Counted from the first letter of the stretch, positions 44,698 to 54,223 are shown. The stretch: 64,000 nt of DNA from Hymenobacter sp. BRD128 (GCF_013256625.1 NZ_CP053908.1:2232001-2296000); one strand, 5' to 3'. The notes: a model not told the origin generated them from the sequence alone. Program-made: numbers and translations.

Positions 44698-45828
44698 CTA
44701 TAGCCCCGGCCCGAGGTTGGTAGGCCCATCCACGGGCCGGCCGTTGAGTACCTGGGTTTGCTGCCGAATGCTTTCGATGTGAATGAGCTTGTAGAGCTCG
44801 CCCACAAATTTTTCGTCGATATTCAGCTTTTTGCCCCACTCGGGGCGGGTTTTGAAGATTTCCTGCCAGCGCTCAAGCTGCAAAATCTTCACGTTGTTTT
44901 CCTTTTTATACTCGGCCAGCTCCTGGATTAGAGCCATGCGGCGGGCCAGCATTTCTAGGATTTCGTGGTCGGCAGTGTCCATCTTCTGGCGCAGTTCCTC
45001 GGCCTTGTTGCGGTAGTCGGCGTTGTCGCTCGAGCGGTAGCGGTATTTCAGCTCGCTCAGGATTTCCTGCAGGCGGGCGGGCGTTACTTGCTGGGCGGCA
45101 TCGCTTAGGGCGTGGTCGGGGTCGGGGTGCGTCTCGATAATGAGGCCATCGTAGTCGAGGTCGAGCGCCTTCTGGGCGATGGGCAGCAGCAAATCGCGCG
45201 AGCCCCCGATGTGGCTAGGGTCGTTGATGAGCGGCAGCTCGGGAAAGCGCGTTTTCAGTTCAATCGGGATGGCCCAGGTGGGCGCGTTGCGGTAGCGCGA
45301 GGGCGCAAAGGTGCTGAAACCCCGGTGAATAGCCGCCAGGTCAGTACTACCCGCCCGCTCCAAACGCTCCAAGGCCCCTATCCACAAAGCCAGGTCAGGG
45401 TTGACAGGATTTTTCACCATCACCGGCTTGCCGGTGCCGGCCAGCGCATCGGCCAGCTCCTGCACGGCAAAGGGGTTGACGGTGGTGCGCGCCCCAATCC
45501 AGAGCACGTCGATGTCGTGCTTCAGGGCATCTTCGACGTGCTTGGGCGTGGCTACCTCGATGGCCATCGGCAGGCCGGTTTCCTGGCGGGCGGCTTGCAG
45601 CCAGGGCAGCGCGGCGGTGCCCATGCCCTCAAAGCCGCCGGGCTTGGTGCGCGGCTTCCAGATGCCAGCGCGGTACATATCGGCCTGGCCGGCCGCCTTT
45701 AGGGCGCGGGCCACGGTGAGCACCTGTTCTTCCGATTCGGCCGAGCACGGGCCGGCGATGATGAGGGGTTGGCCCTTCTGGGCTAGCCGACGCGTAAAGT
45801 AGGTGTCGGCGGGAGAGATAGTTTCCAT
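44698..45828 (-). CDS. bifunctional 3-deoxy-7-phosphoheptulonate synthase / chorismate mutase
   Basis: 376 residues; start ATG 45828 (METISPADTYF). The N-terminal DAHP synthase (about 1-265; class I beta, AroG/KDO8P-like) has AGPCSAESEEQ, YRAGIWKPRTKPGGFEG, MVKNPVNPDLALWIGALER and HIGGSRDL. The C-terminal chorismate mutase of the AroQ type (about 270-365) has RNKAEELRQKMDTADHEILEML and a Lys/Arg-rich helix end. It catalyses the first shikimate step and the branch from chorismate to prephenate, linking pathway entry to aromatic amino acid control by feedback. This fusion is common in Bacteroidota. aroB and aroA lie 1 kb downstream on the same strand, interrupted by two opposite lipoprotein genes. 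Confidence 0.94.
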   Translation of the reverse strand: METISPADTYFTRRLAQKGQPLIIAGPCSAESEEQVLTVARALKAAGQADMYRAGIWKPRTKPGGFEGMGTAALPWLQAARQETGLPMAIEVATPKHVEDALKHDIDVLWIGARTTVNPFAVQELADALAGTGKPVMVKNPVNPDLALWIGALERLERAGSTDLAAIHRGFSTFAPSRYRNAPTWAIPIELKTRFPELPLINDPSHIGGSRDLLLPIAQKALDLDYDGLIIETHPDPDHALSDAAQQVTPARLQEILSELKYRYRSSDNADYRNKAEELRQKMDTADHEILEMLARRMALIQELAEYKKENNVKILQLERWQEIFKTRPEWGKKLNIDEKFVGELYKLIHIESIRQQTQVLNGRPVDGPTNLGPGL

Positions 45829-46051
45829 TACTACAAAGGCGGCGCGGAGTGGCATTTCGCGCCCGTACTGCCGGGTGGCAGCCAAAAAGAAGTCAACTCG
45901 CCCAGGCGGGCGACCCAAAACAAAGCGCCACTTCGTTTTGACAACCTAAAAGTAACCCGGCCGCGGCAAATAGGGTTTTCGCCAGGGGCCGTACCTTCGT
46001 ATACCGCTGCTCTCCCACCCCATCCCCTCTCACCCGTTCTGCCGTTTTTGT

Positions 46052-47263
46052 ATGCCTGCCAACCCCGCCGTGCCCGCGCCGCCCGTGGCCCCTATCTCCT
46101 TCGAAGACACGCAGATTGCCTTCGAGTCGAAGTCTGATGCTGACTTGCGTAAGATGTACGCCTTGTTTGCGGCCATGAACAACGGCAGCTTGGTAAAAGC
46201 CGGTGGCGGGCTGATGCAATCGGCGCTGAAATTTAATTTTCCGGGCACTAAGTTTCTCATCAAGCACAGCATCTTCCGGCAGTTTTGCGGCGGCGAAACC
46301 ATCGAGGAATGCAAGCCGGTGATTGCTGAGCTGGGCCGCTACCACATCGGCACCATTCTCGACTACTCGGTGGAGGGCACCGGCAACGACCGCAGCTTCG
46401 ACCGCACCCGCGACGAGATTCTGGCGACCATTGCCCTGGCTGCTACCACCCCCAATATTCCGTTCTCGGTTTTTAAAGTAACGGGCCTCATGCCCACGGC
46501 TTTGCTCGAAAAAGTACAGGCCGGCGCGGCCCTCACCCCCACCGAGCAAGCCACTTTCGACCGCGGCCGTGAGCGGCTCAACGCGCTGTGCGTCAGCGCC
46601 CACCAGCACGGCGTGCGGCTGTTCGTGGATGCTGAGGAAAGCTGGTTTCAGCAAACCATCGACGACCTGGCCGAGGAGATGATGCGCCGCTACAACGATG
46701 AGCGCGCCATTGTGTGGAACACGTATCAGCTTTACCGCCACGACCGCCTCGATGCGCTCAAGGCGGCCCACGACCGCGCGGCCCAGGGCAATTATTACTT
46801 AGGCGTAAAGCTGGTGCGCGGCGCCTACATGGAAAAAGAAGCCCGCGTGGCTCAGCAGCGCGGCTACCAGAATCCCATCAACGCCAATAAGCAGGCAACC
46901 GACGACCTTTATAACGAGAGCCTGCGCTACTGCGTGCAGCATGTGGCCCGCATTAGCCTGTGCGCGGGCACTCACAACGAGGCCAGCTCGCTGCTACTCA
47001 CGCAGCTGATGCAGCAGGCCGGGCTAGCCCCCGGCGATGAGCGCGTATGGTTTGCCCAACTTTACGGCATGAGCGACAACCTGAGCTATAACCTGGCCCA
47101 CGCCGGCTACCACACGGCCAAGTACGTGCCCTACGGCCCCGTGGAGGCCGTAATGCCCTACCTGCTGCGCCGGGCCAACGAGAACACCGCCATCGCGGGC
47201 CAAAGCAGCCGCGAGTTTCGGCTGATTCAGAAAGAGCTGCGCCGCCGCCAGGGCCGCCGCTAG
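46052..47263 (+). CDS. proline dehydrogenase
   Basis: 403 residues, monofunctional PRODH. Oxidises proline to pyrroline-5-carboxylate with FAD and passes electrons to the respiratory chain. Motifs: KLVRGAYMEKEAR (FAD and substrate site), SLCAGTHNEASS, QLYGMSDNLSYNLA and the C-terminal PYGPVEAVMPYLLRRANEN that binds the proline carboxylate through its paired Arg. A TACCTTCG about 50 bases upstream (45992-45999) is close to the promoter box consensus. The P5C dehydrogenase partner is not in the window. Gene symbol left blank because the monofunctional enzyme is named putA or prodh inconsistently. Confidence 0.94.
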   Translation: MPANPAVPAPPVAPISFEDTQIAFESKSDADLRKMYALFAAMNNGSLVKAGGGLMQSALKFNFPGTKFLIKHSIFRQFCGGETIEECKPVIAELGRYHIGTILDYSVEGTGNDRSFDRTRDEILATIALAATTPNIPFSVFKVTGLMPTALLEKVQAGAALTPTEQATFDRGRERLNALCVSAHQHGVRLFVDAEESWFQQTIDDLAEEMMRRYNDERAIVWNTYQLYRHDRLDALKAAHDRAAQGNYYLGVKLVRGAYMEKEARVAQQRGYQNPINANKQATDDLYNESLRYCVQHVARISLCAGTHNEASSLLLTQLMQQAGLAPGDERVWFAQLYGMSDNLSYNLAHAGYHTAKYVPYGPVEAVMPYLLRRANENTAIAGQSSREFRLIQKELRRRQGRR

Positions 47264-47487
47264 CCAGGCAAGTAGCAGTCAGCCAGGCAAATACTGGATT
47301 TTTACGAGTCAGCAGACGATTTTCGCAACGCGGGCCTGATTTTTGGTATCTTTCCCAAGCCCGTTTGCTGGCTCGGCAAAAATGCTGCCCAACCTACCAG
47401 CGGGAGCAGTCGCGTTTTTTTCTCACCTCATTCGTAAAGCTTCGGCCTGGCTGGTTCGCGCTAGCTTTGGGGCCATTCGTTTTCTCC

Positions 47488-47868
47488 ATGATTAACCGTC
47501 TTCGTCACTACCTCATCCGCTATGCTCGGCAACAAGCCGGCACGGTCAGCTACCTCACGCTGGTGCAGGAATCCGAACTGGGTCTGAACTTGGATATCTC
47601 GCACGAAAAGTCGCGCCTTAATGAAATGCTGGCCGAAATCTCGACTGAGGAATATGCGGCTGGCCGGCCCATCCTCAGCAGTCTGGTTAGGGTGCAAGGC
47701 TCTAAAGGCCAAGGTGATAATTTCTATAAGCTCTGCGAGCGCCTGGGTATGGGCGAGTGGCGCAGCCTGAAACAGGATGAGAACTTCCTGAAAAATCTTA
47801 TCAAGGAATGCCGGGAATTCTGGCAGCAGGAGGCAAATTATAACGAGTATGCCCTAAAGGAAGCCTAG
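47488..47868 (+). CDS. conserved hypothetical protein
   Basis: 126 residues from ATG 47488 (MINRLRHYLIRYARQQ). The frame is open 41 codons further upstream, but that part reads as non-coding. It is helical and basic at the N terminus, with a middle (YAAGRPILSSLVRVQGSKGQGDNFYKLCERLG) and an acidic end (FWQQEANYNEY). The motif GRPILSSLV...GDxFYxLcxxLG resembles small uncharacterised proteins found near mobile or restriction genes in other genomes (weak recall). No membrane segment. Followed by a terminator. Function unknown. Confidence 0.75.
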   Translation: MINRLRHYLIRYARQQAGTVSYLTLVQESELGLNLDISHEKSRLNEMLAEISTEEYAAGRPILSSLVRVQGSKGQGDNFYKLCERLGMGEWRSLKQDENFLKNLIKECREFWQQEANYNEYALKEA

Positions 47869-47904
47869 GCCCGCTTCCGGGCCTAACTCCTTCAGTAGTT
47901 GCCT

Positions 47905-47936
47905 GAAAAGCCTCAACCTTGGTTGAGGCTTTTTTA
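47905..47936 (+). terminator. hairpin terminator
   Basis: AAAAGCCTCAAC pairs with GTTGAGGCTTTTTT around CTTG, just after the gene ending at 47868. A classic intrinsic terminator. Confidence 0.9.
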
Positions 47937-48066
47937 TGGCCACGCCAGCTTCAAACCAGTTGAAGAAAATGCGCGGCTCGCAACCCGCATTCCGCTCGTC
48001 CCGTTTAGCTATCCGAAGCCGGGCAATAGTCCTGGCGCCTGTTTACTAAACCCACCCCCTTTTCCG

Positions 48067-49005
48067 ATGAACACCAACGATGCAAATAACCCGATGAATT
48101 CTGGTACCGGCGCCGGCGCCAATTATGGCACCAGCAATACCGGCACCGGCCTCGGCAACAGCGGCACTACCAGCAACGAAAGCACGAGCTACAATGCTGG
48201 CACCGACTACAGCAGCGCCACCGGCGGCAGCACTTCGTCGGATGCCAATACTCTCGATTCTACTGCCAGCAAGCCCCTGTCAACGACTTCGCCCACCACC
48301 CCGACCAACTCGACCGACCCCAACGCCCGCCCCGGCGACGACTACAGCGCTACCGCTAAAGGTGCTGCCGTAGCTGGCACGGCCGGTGCTGCCGTGGGCC
48401 GCGCCGTTGATGCGGTACAGAACACCGCTTCGCGGGCCGGCCACGCCGTAGAGGATGCTGCTACTGGCACCAACGATAGCTATGATGGCGACTATACGCA
48501 CACGAGCGGTATTTTCCGGGACCGCAACAGCGCTGAGAAAGCCTACCAGTCGTTGCACGAGCGCGGCTACGGCAAAGATGACGTGAACCTGCTGATGTCG
48601 GACGACACCCGCAAAACGCATTTTGGTGATAATTCAGCCCACACTGAGCTCGGTGACAAAGCTATGGAAGGTGCTGGCGTAGGCTCGGCCATCGGTGGCA
48701 CGGCCGGTGCTATTATCGGTGCCATTGCGGCTATCGGTACTTCGGTAGCCCTGCCGGGCCTCGGCCTTATCATTGCCGGCCCGCTGGCCGCTGCGCTGGC
48801 CGGTGCCGGTGCCGGTGGCCTCACGGGGGGCCTGGTTGGCGCCTTGGTAGGCTCGGGCATCCCCGAGGAGCACGCTGCTGAATACGAAGAGGGTATCAAA
48901 AACGGCGGCATTGTGATGGGTGTGAAACCCCGCAACGCCGAAGATGCCAAGTACTTCGAAGAGCAGTTTAAGAATAACAACGCTGACAAAGTTTACCGCT
49001 ACTAG
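48067..49005 (+). CDS. glycine-zipper, general-stress-type protein
   Basis: 312 residues from ATG 48067 (MNTNDANNPM). An N-terminal third of low complexity (Thr, Ser, Gly, Asn) is followed by small-residue helices (AAVAGTAGAAVGRAVD). From about 145, YTHTSGIFRDRNSAEKAYQSLHERGYGKDDVNLLMSDDT is like the heat-induced stress domain YflT/GsiB-like, then a glycine zipper of membrane-friendly repeats (IGGTAGAIIGAIAAIG, GAGAGGLTGGLVGALVG) and an end with IPEEHAAEYEEGIKNGGIV. This layout is seen in stress-responsive proteins of unknown biochemical role. Monocistronic with its own terminator (49027-49061). Confidence 0.82.
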   Translation: MNTNDANNPMNSGTGAGANYGTSNTGTGLGNSGTTSNESTSYNAGTDYSSATGGSTSSDANTLDSTASKPLSTTSPTTPTNSTDPNARPGDDYSATAKGAAVAGTAGAAVGRAVDAVQNTASRAGHAVEDAATGTNDSYDGDYTHTSGIFRDRNSAEKAYQSLHERGYGKDDVNLLMSDDTRKTHFGDNSAHTELGDKAMEGAGVGSAIGGTAGAIIGAIAAIGTSVALPGLGLIIAGPLAAALAGAGAGGLTGGLVGALVGSGIPEEHAAEYEEGIKNGGIVMGVKPRNAEDAKYFEEQFKNNNADKVYRY

Positions 49006-49026
49006 GTAGCCTTGCCTTTGCTATTC

Positions 49027-49061
49027 CAAAAGCCTCTCCTGAACGGGAGAGGCTTTTTTGT
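49027..49061 (+). terminator. hairpin terminator
   Basis: AAAAGCCTCTCCTG pairs with the facing GGGAGAGGCTTTTTT. It resembles the terminator at 8691-8727 almost base for base. Confidence 0.9.
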
Positions 49062-49373
49062 ACCTGTTACCTAAGTACTAGCCTACTTTGCGGCACGCCA
49101 TACTGCAACATCCGGCCGGGATATTTGTCTCTAGCTTGGTAAGCGCCTAGCCTTTGTGCGGGCCCTCACCTTTCCTTTCCCACCCGGCCTCAGAAGAACT
49201 AGCTAGTAGCAGTTGCTTACTAATGAATTATTAGTGAAGCAATTGGGCACGGAGTTAATACTCCCCAGCGGTGCAACTATTCCTGGAGAACACAGTTTTT
49301 AGTGCAGAATTCGGGCGCGGGCTGCAAATTTATTGGTTGAACAAGTAGCTTAGGCTTTGCCTGAGAAGAGCTT
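49062..49373. other. intergenic region upstream of the RND operon
   Basis: 312 bases without a gene. Upstream part is mixed, with an AT-rich centre around 49200-49260 that contains an inverted repeat (49215-49240). The last 60 bases hold a poor match to the -33/-7 promoter pattern (TTG at 49337, TAGGCTTTG near 49352). No small gene seen. Confidence 0.5.
49215..49240. promoter_or_regulatory. operator-like inverted repeat upstream of efflux operon
   Basis: GCTTACTAAT and ATTAGTGAAGC are near-exact inverted halves around a GAATT spacer. The size and symmetry fit a dimeric regulator such as TetR or MarR. It is about 135 bases before the RND gene. No regulator gene lies beside it, so the link is inference. 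Confidence 0.35.
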
Positions 49374-52300
49374 ATGTGGATAGTACGGTTGGCGCTGGCG
49401 CGGCCCTATACCTTCGTGGTGATGGCGCTGCTTATTTTAATCGGGGGCATCCTGACGATTCAGCGCATGGCGGTGGATATTTTCCCCAATATTCCAATCC
49501 CAGTAGTGGGTATCGTCTGGACGTATTCGGGCATCTCGCCCGAGGAGATGAACCAGCGCGTGGTAATACCCGTGGAGCGGGCCATTACCACCACGGTAAG
49601 CGATGTGGAGCACCAGGAAAGCCAGAGCCTGAAAGGCATTGGCCTTATTAAAGTATTTTTCCAGCCGGGGGCTAGCCCCGATGCGGGCGTGGCCCAGCTC
49701 ACGGCCATCAGCCAGACGCTGCTGCGGGTGCTGCCGCCTGGCATAACACCGCCACTCATTATCCGCTACTCGGCTTCCAACGTGCCGATTGCCCAGACCT
49801 CACTCAGCTCCGAAACGCTCGGCGAGTCGGACCTCTTCGACGCGGCCAATGCCTTCATCCGGCCGGGGCTGGCGGTGGTGCCCGGCGCCTCGGTGCTGCT
49901 GCCCAACGGCGGCAAGCCCAAGCAGGTAATGGTGGACCTCGACCCGCAGAAGCTAGCCGGCAAGGGCCTCAGCGCCGACGACGTGGTGAATGCCCTAACC
50001 ACCCAAAACCTGACCGTGCCCGCCGGCTCGGCCAAAATTGGCAGCCGCGAATACGACGTCAAGCTGAACTCCAGCCCCGAGGCCATTGCCACGCTCAATG
50101 ACCTGCCCATTCAAACAAAAAACGGCGTCACGACCTACATCCGCGACGTGGCTTTCGTGCACGAGGGTGCGGCCGTGCAAACCAACATTGTGCGCCAGAA
50201 CGGCCGCCGCACGGCCATTATTCCGATTCTGAAAAGCGGGGCGGCCTCAACCCTGGCCATCATCGATAAGATTAAAGCGACGCTCCCCAACATTCAGGCA
50301 AATGCGCCGCCCGGCCTGAATATCAAGCTGTTGTTTGACCAGTCGTTTTTTGTGCGGGCCAGCATTAAGGGCGTTATTATTGAGGCCAGCATTGCGGCGG
50401 CCCTCACGGCGCTCATGATTTTGCTGTTTCTGGGGTCGTGGCGCTCGACGCTCATTATTGCCGTCAGCATTCCACTTTCGATTCTGGTCAGCATTATCGT
50501 CATGAATATTCTGGGCCAGACCCTGAATATTATGACGCTCGGCGGCCTTTCGCTGGCCGTGGGTATTCTGGTGGATGACGCGACAGTAGAAATCGAGAAT
50601 ATTCACCGCAACATGGGCCAGAAAAAAGGCCTGAAACGCAGTATTCTGGATGGCGCGCAGCAGATTGCGACGCCGGCACTGGTGGCCACGCTGGCTATCT
50701 GCATCGTGTTTGTGCCGGTGTTTTTCCTGGGTGGGGTGGCATCAGCCATTTTCGCCCCCCTGGCCACGGCCGTAATTTTTGCCATGCTGGCCTCGTATAT
50801 TCTCAGCCGGACGCTGGTGCCGACGCTGGTGATGTACTTGCTGCGCAAGGAATTGCCCATTTACCACGCGCAGGAAGAAGACGAGGTGCCGAGTGCCCAC
50901 TTCCGCAACGGCCGTGAAGTGACGCAGGTTGAGCGCGACCTGGCCCGGCTGCACCGCCAGCAGTTTGAGAAAGAGCACCCTAGCGGCACGCCCGAGGAAG
51001 AAGCCGAAAAACCCATCACCGACGCCGAGCGGCAGGCTAGCGAGGGCATCAAGAAAAGCTGGGTGTGGCGCCTGCACGAAGGATTTGAGCATCAGTTTGA
51101 GCGGTTTCGGGGCAGCTACACCTCGGCGCTCGACTGGGCGCTGGCCCACCGGCCGCTGGTAGTCACGGCCTTTGCGGTGCTGTTTGTGGGCTCGCTGGGG
51201 CTATATCCGCTCATCGGGCAGAACTTCTTCCCGACCGTAGATGCCGGCCAGCTGCGCCTGCACATCCGGGTGCCCACCGGCACGCGGGTGGAAGAAACCG
51301 AGCGTCGCTTCCGGCAAGTGGAGGGCGTAATTAAGCAGGTGATTCCGGCCCAGGAGCTGGATTTGGTGCTCGATAATATCGGCCTGCCCGTTATCCCGAT
51401 TAACCTGCTGCTGAGCGATAACCCAACCATTGGGGCCGGCGACGGCGAGATACTGGTGAGTATGAAGGAGGAGCACGGGCCGACGGGCGAGTACATTGAG
51501 CGCATTCGCCGCGAGATTCACCGGCAGTTTCCTGACCTCATTATTTTCTTTCAGCCGGCCGATATTGTTAATCAGACGCTGAACTTTGGCTTGCCCGCGC
51601 CCATCGATATTCAGGTGACGGGCCGCGACGTGAAGGCTAACCAGCGCATTGCCGGTGAGCTGAAACGGAAAGTTGACAAAGTGCAGGGTGTGGTGGATGC
51701 CTTTATCTACCAGGCGTTTGACCAGCCGCAGCTGCGCCTCGACATCGACCGGGTGCGGGCGCAGCAGGCCGGGCTAGCCCAGCGCGACATCGCCAACAAC
51801 GTGCTCGTGAACCTGAGCAGCAGTACCCAAACCAACCCCAACCAGTGGCTGAATACCCAGACCGGCGTCAACTACACGGTGGCCGTGCAAACGCCGCCCA
51901 GCCAGCTGGCTAGCCTCAACGAGCTGGGCAACATCACCGTGACGGGCCCCGGCCAGCCGGTGCCGCAGCTACTCACCAACTTCGCCCAGCTGCGCCGCAC
52001 CGAAACCACAGCCGTGGCCTCCGACTACAACATTCAGCGCACCGTGGACCTCTACGCCAGCGTGAGCGGCCGCGACCTGGGCGGCGTGAGCAAAGACGTG
52101 CGGCGCATTATCGCGGATGCTGAGAAGCACCTGCCCAAGGGCACGACTATCGTGCTGCGCGGGCAGGCCGAGTCGATGCGTACCTCGTTTATCGGGCTGG
52201 GGCTAGGGGTGGCCGGCGCCATCCTGCTGGTGTACTTGCTGATGGCGGTAAACTTCCAGAGCTGGCTCGACCCGCTCATCATCATTACGGCCCTGCCGGG

Positions 52301-52733
52301 GGCGCTGGCGGGTATTTTATGGATGCTGTTTGTGACCCAGACCACGCTGAGCGTGCCGGCCCTGATGGGCGCCATTATGTGCATCGGGGTGGCCACGGCC
52401 AACTCGATTCTGCTCGTCACCTTCGCCAATGAGCGGCGCGAAGAAGAGCCCGACCTGAGCCCGCGCGATGCGGCCCTCGATGCCGGCTTTACCCGCCTGC
52501 GCCCGGTGCTGATGACGGCCCTGGCCATGATAATTGGCCTGCTGCCGATGTCGCTGGGCATGGGCGAGGGCGGCGAGCAGAACGCCCCACTCGGCCGCGC
52601 CGTGATTGGCGGGCTGATGCTAGCCACGGTTACGACCCTGTTTTTTGTGCCGATTATGTTTTCTTATTTGAAGACCAAGGAAGAAGAGCCCGCCGAGGCT
52701 GAAGCGCAGCCGCAGGAGACACAAGTGGCGTAA
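49374..52733 (+). CDS. RND efflux transporter, inner-membrane pump
   Basis: 1119 residues; a proton-driven trimeric pump of the AcrB/MdtB/CusA class. N-terminal helix (LARPYTFVVMALLILIGGIL), first periplasmic domain (DIFPNIPIPVV, SPEEMNQRV), then helices with the essential acidic pair GLSLAVGILVDDATVEIEN, second periplasmic domain (FFPTVDAGQLRLHIRVPTGT), and a second helix bundle with GAIMCIGVATANSILLVTF. The acidic motif suits an organic-compound pump rather than a metal pump. A long cytoplasmic insert (about 500-570) is charged. Followed by adaptor and outer-membrane genes, completing a tripartite system; both gaps carry palindromes. Substrate unknown. Confidence 0.94.
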   Translation: MWIVRLALARPYTFVVMALLILIGGILTIQRMAVDIFPNIPIPVVGIVWTYSGISPEEMNQRVVIPVERAITTTVSDVEHQESQSLKGIGLIKVFFQPGASPDAGVAQLTAISQTLLRVLPPGITPPLIIRYSASNVPIAQTSLSSETLGESDLFDAANAFIRPGLAVVPGASVLLPNGGKPKQVMVDLDPQKLAGKGLSADDVVNALTTQNLTVPAGSAKIGSREYDVKLNSSPEAIATLNDLPIQTKNGVTTYIRDVAFVHEGAAVQTNIVRQNGRRTAIIPILKSGAASTLAIIDKIKATLPNIQANAPPGLNIKLLFDQSFFVRASIKGVIIEASIAAALTALMILLFLGSWRSTLIIAVSIPLSILVSIIVMNILGQTLNIMTLGGLSLAVGILVDDATVEIENIHRNMGQKKGLKRSILDGAQQIATPALVATLAICIVFVPVFFLGGVASAIFAPLATAVIFAMLASYILSRTLVPTLVMYLLRKELPIYHAQEEDEVPSAHFRNGREVTQVERDLARLHRQQFEKEHPSGTPEEEAEKPITDAERQASEGIKKSWVWRLHEGFEHQFERFRGSYTSALDWALAHRPLVVTAFAVLFVGSLGLYPLIGQNFFPTVDAGQLRLHIRVPTGTRVEETERRFRQVEGVIKQVIPAQELDLVLDNIGLPVIPINLLLSDNPTIGAGDGEILVSMKEEHGPTGEYIERIRREIHRQFPDLIIFFQPADIVNQTLNFGLPAPIDIQVTGRDVKANQRIAGELKRKVDKVQGVVDAFIYQAFDQPQLRLDIDRVRAQQAGLAQRDIANNVLVNLSSSTQTNPNQWLNTQTGVNYTVAVQTPPSQLASLNELGNITVTGPGQPVPQLLTNFAQLRRTETTAVASDYNIQRTVDLYASVSGRDLGGVSKDVRRIIADAEKHLPKGTTIVLRGQAESMRTSFIGLGLGVAGAILLVYLLMAVNFQSWLDPLIIITALPGALAGILWMLFVTQTTLSVPALMGAIMCIGVATANSILLVTFANERREEEPDLSPRDAALDAGFTRLRPVLMTALAMIIGLLPMSLGMGEGGEQNAPLGRAVIGGLMLATVTTLFFVPIMFSYLKTKEEEPAEAEAQPQETQVA

Positions 52734-52760
52734 CCTTCCACTTTATTAAAAGAAGAATGT

Positions 52761-52858
52761 TTGTCCTTGCGAGCCTGCGAAGCAATTTCTCCTTCCGCTA
52801 GGGGTACTAGCCCCATAATGTGAAAAGGAAGGAGTGCTTCGCAGGCTCGTAAGGACAA
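52761..52858. repeat. REP-like palindrome, family C, first copy in the RND operon
   Basis: Arms 52761-52796 (TTGTCCTTGCGAGCCTGCGAAGCA then CTCCTTCC) and 52827-52858 pair with few mismatches. It occupies the gap between pump and adaptor genes. Same family as 54105-54193. Confidence 0.88.
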
Positions 52859-52894
52859 GAGTTGGTTTACGACCTGCCCTCGATTAAATACCTT

Positions 52895-54088
52895 ATGTCT
52901 GACTCACAACCGAGCAATACCGGCCGTTTCTGGCTCATCATCTTTATTCTGCTGCTCGTTTTTGGTGGCCTATTTTTGGTGGGCTTCCTGCCCCGCCTCC
53001 GCAAACAGAAAGCCCGCGACGAGGAAACCCAGCAGCAAAACACCGCCAAGCCCGTGGTAACGGTGGTGCCGGCCAAGTCTGCCCCCGACACCACCACCGT
53101 GACGCTACCCGCCGACCTGCGCTCGAACCACGAAACCTTCGCCTTCGCCCGCGTCAACGGCTTCGTGCAAAGCTGGACGGCCGATATTGGCCAGCGGGTG
53201 CACCGGGGCCAGGTGCTGGCCACCATTGCCACCCCCGAAATCGACCAGCAGATTGCCCAGGCGCAGGCCAACCTGAGCCTGGCCCAAAGCTCGTATAATC
53301 GCCTCACTAGTGTGAGCTTGCCGGGCGCTGTTTCTAAACAAGAGCTGGATGCGGGCAAGGCGCAGTACGCGGCCCAGCAGGCCGTGGTGCGGCAGCTGCA
53401 GGCCCAGCGCAACTTCCGGCAGGTGGTGGCGCCGTTTAACGGCGTGGTGACGCAGCGTAATGTGGAAGTCGGCACCCTCGTGACGGGCGGCAACGCCACG
53501 GGTACGCAACTTTTTAAAATCGAGCAGACTGACACGCTTCGCGCCTTCGTGGACGTGCCGCAAAACTTCGTGCCCGGTATTCGGCGCGGCCTGCGGGCCG
53601 ATGTGCTGGTGCCCGAGTATCCCAACCAGCCTTTTGAAGGCCGGGTAGCCCGCGACGCTGCGGCCCTCGACGACCAGACCCGCACGCTGCGCACCGAGGT
53701 AGTGCTACCCAACAAAGGCCAGCGCACGCTGCGCCCCGGCGTGTATGCGCAGGTGCGCTTCCGCCTGCCGCAAACTTCGCCGAGCGTGCTCATTTCGGCT
53801 AATGCCCTGGTGCCGGGCATCGACCCCAAGGTAGCGATGGTGCAGGATGGAAAAATACATTTCCAGCCCCTCACCCTGGGCCGCGACTTTGGCTCGACCA
53901 TCGAAGTAACCAATGGCCTGAAGGGCGGCGAGCCGCTGGTTATCAACCCCGCCGAAACCCTGACCGAAGGGCTAGCCGTGGCTACCAAAGTGGCGCCCAA
54001 GCCCAAAACGCCGCCCGGCCCGCCGCCCGCCAAGCCCCGCCCCAACGACCCCGACGCCCCGCGCGTGTCGTCGCCGGTGGCGAAGTAA
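52895..54088 (+). CDS. RND efflux periplasmic adaptor (membrane fusion protein)
   Basis: 397 residues from ATG 52895 (MSDSQPSNTGRF). One N-terminal membrane helix (FWLIIFILLLVFGGLFLVGFL) anchors it. Then beta-barrel, lipoyl and coiled-coil domains: VNGFVQSWTADIGQRVHRGQVLATI (lipoyl half), IDQQIAQAQANLSLAQSSYNRL (hairpin), FRQVVAPFNGVVTQRNVEVGTLV (second lipoyl half), ADVLVPEYPNQPFEGRV and LRPGVYAQVRF. It bridges the pump and the outer-membrane channel. Pro/Lys-rich C-terminal tail. Operon gene two of three; the preceding and following gaps carry family C palindromes. Confidence 0.93.
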   Translation: MSDSQPSNTGRFWLIIFILLLVFGGLFLVGFLPRLRKQKARDEETQQQNTAKPVVTVVPAKSAPDTTTVTLPADLRSNHETFAFARVNGFVQSWTADIGQRVHRGQVLATIATPEIDQQIAQAQANLSLAQSSYNRLTSVSLPGAVSKQELDAGKAQYAAQQAVVRQLQAQRNFRQVVAPFNGVVTQRNVEVGTLVTGGNATGTQLFKIEQTDTLRAFVDVPQNFVPGIRRGLRADVLVPEYPNQPFEGRVARDAAALDDQTRTLRTEVVLPNKGQRTLRPGVYAQVRFRLPQTSPSVLISANALVPGIDPKVAMVQDGKIHFQPLTLGRDFGSTIEVTNGLKGGEPLVINPAETLTEGLAVATKVAPKPKTPPGPPPAKPRPNDPDAPRVSSPVAK

Positions 54089-54104
54089 TTCGCCAGAAGT
54101 CGGT

Positions 54105-54193
54105 TGTCTTTGCGAGCCTGCGAAGCAAGCGCACCCGCACGACATCCGCACGATTAGGTTCTGCTGCGCTTGCTTCGCAGGCTCGCAAGGACA
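54105..54193. repeat. REP-like palindrome, family C, second copy in the RND operon
   Basis: Arms 54105-54133 (TGTCTTTGCGAGCCTGCGAA then GCAAGCGCA) and 54165-54193 pair with one mismatch. It follows the adaptor stop by 16 bases and precedes the channel gene start by 30. The copy at 52761 shares the TGCGAGCCTGCGAAGCA core. Confidence 0.88.
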
Positions 54194-54223
54194 GCCGGAT
54201 TTTATCCAATAGAAAAAGTTAGA

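Noticed and set aside
49374..52733. Heavy-metal (CusA) pump assignment
   Set aside because: The acidic motif GLSLAVGILVDDA fits multidrug-type pumps, and no metal-binding partner genes are nearby.
52867..54045. Long minus-strand open frame (392 codons) opposite the RND adaptor
   Set aside because: Mirror of the adaptor gene, with Ser/Arg/Cys-rich translation typical of antisense frames.
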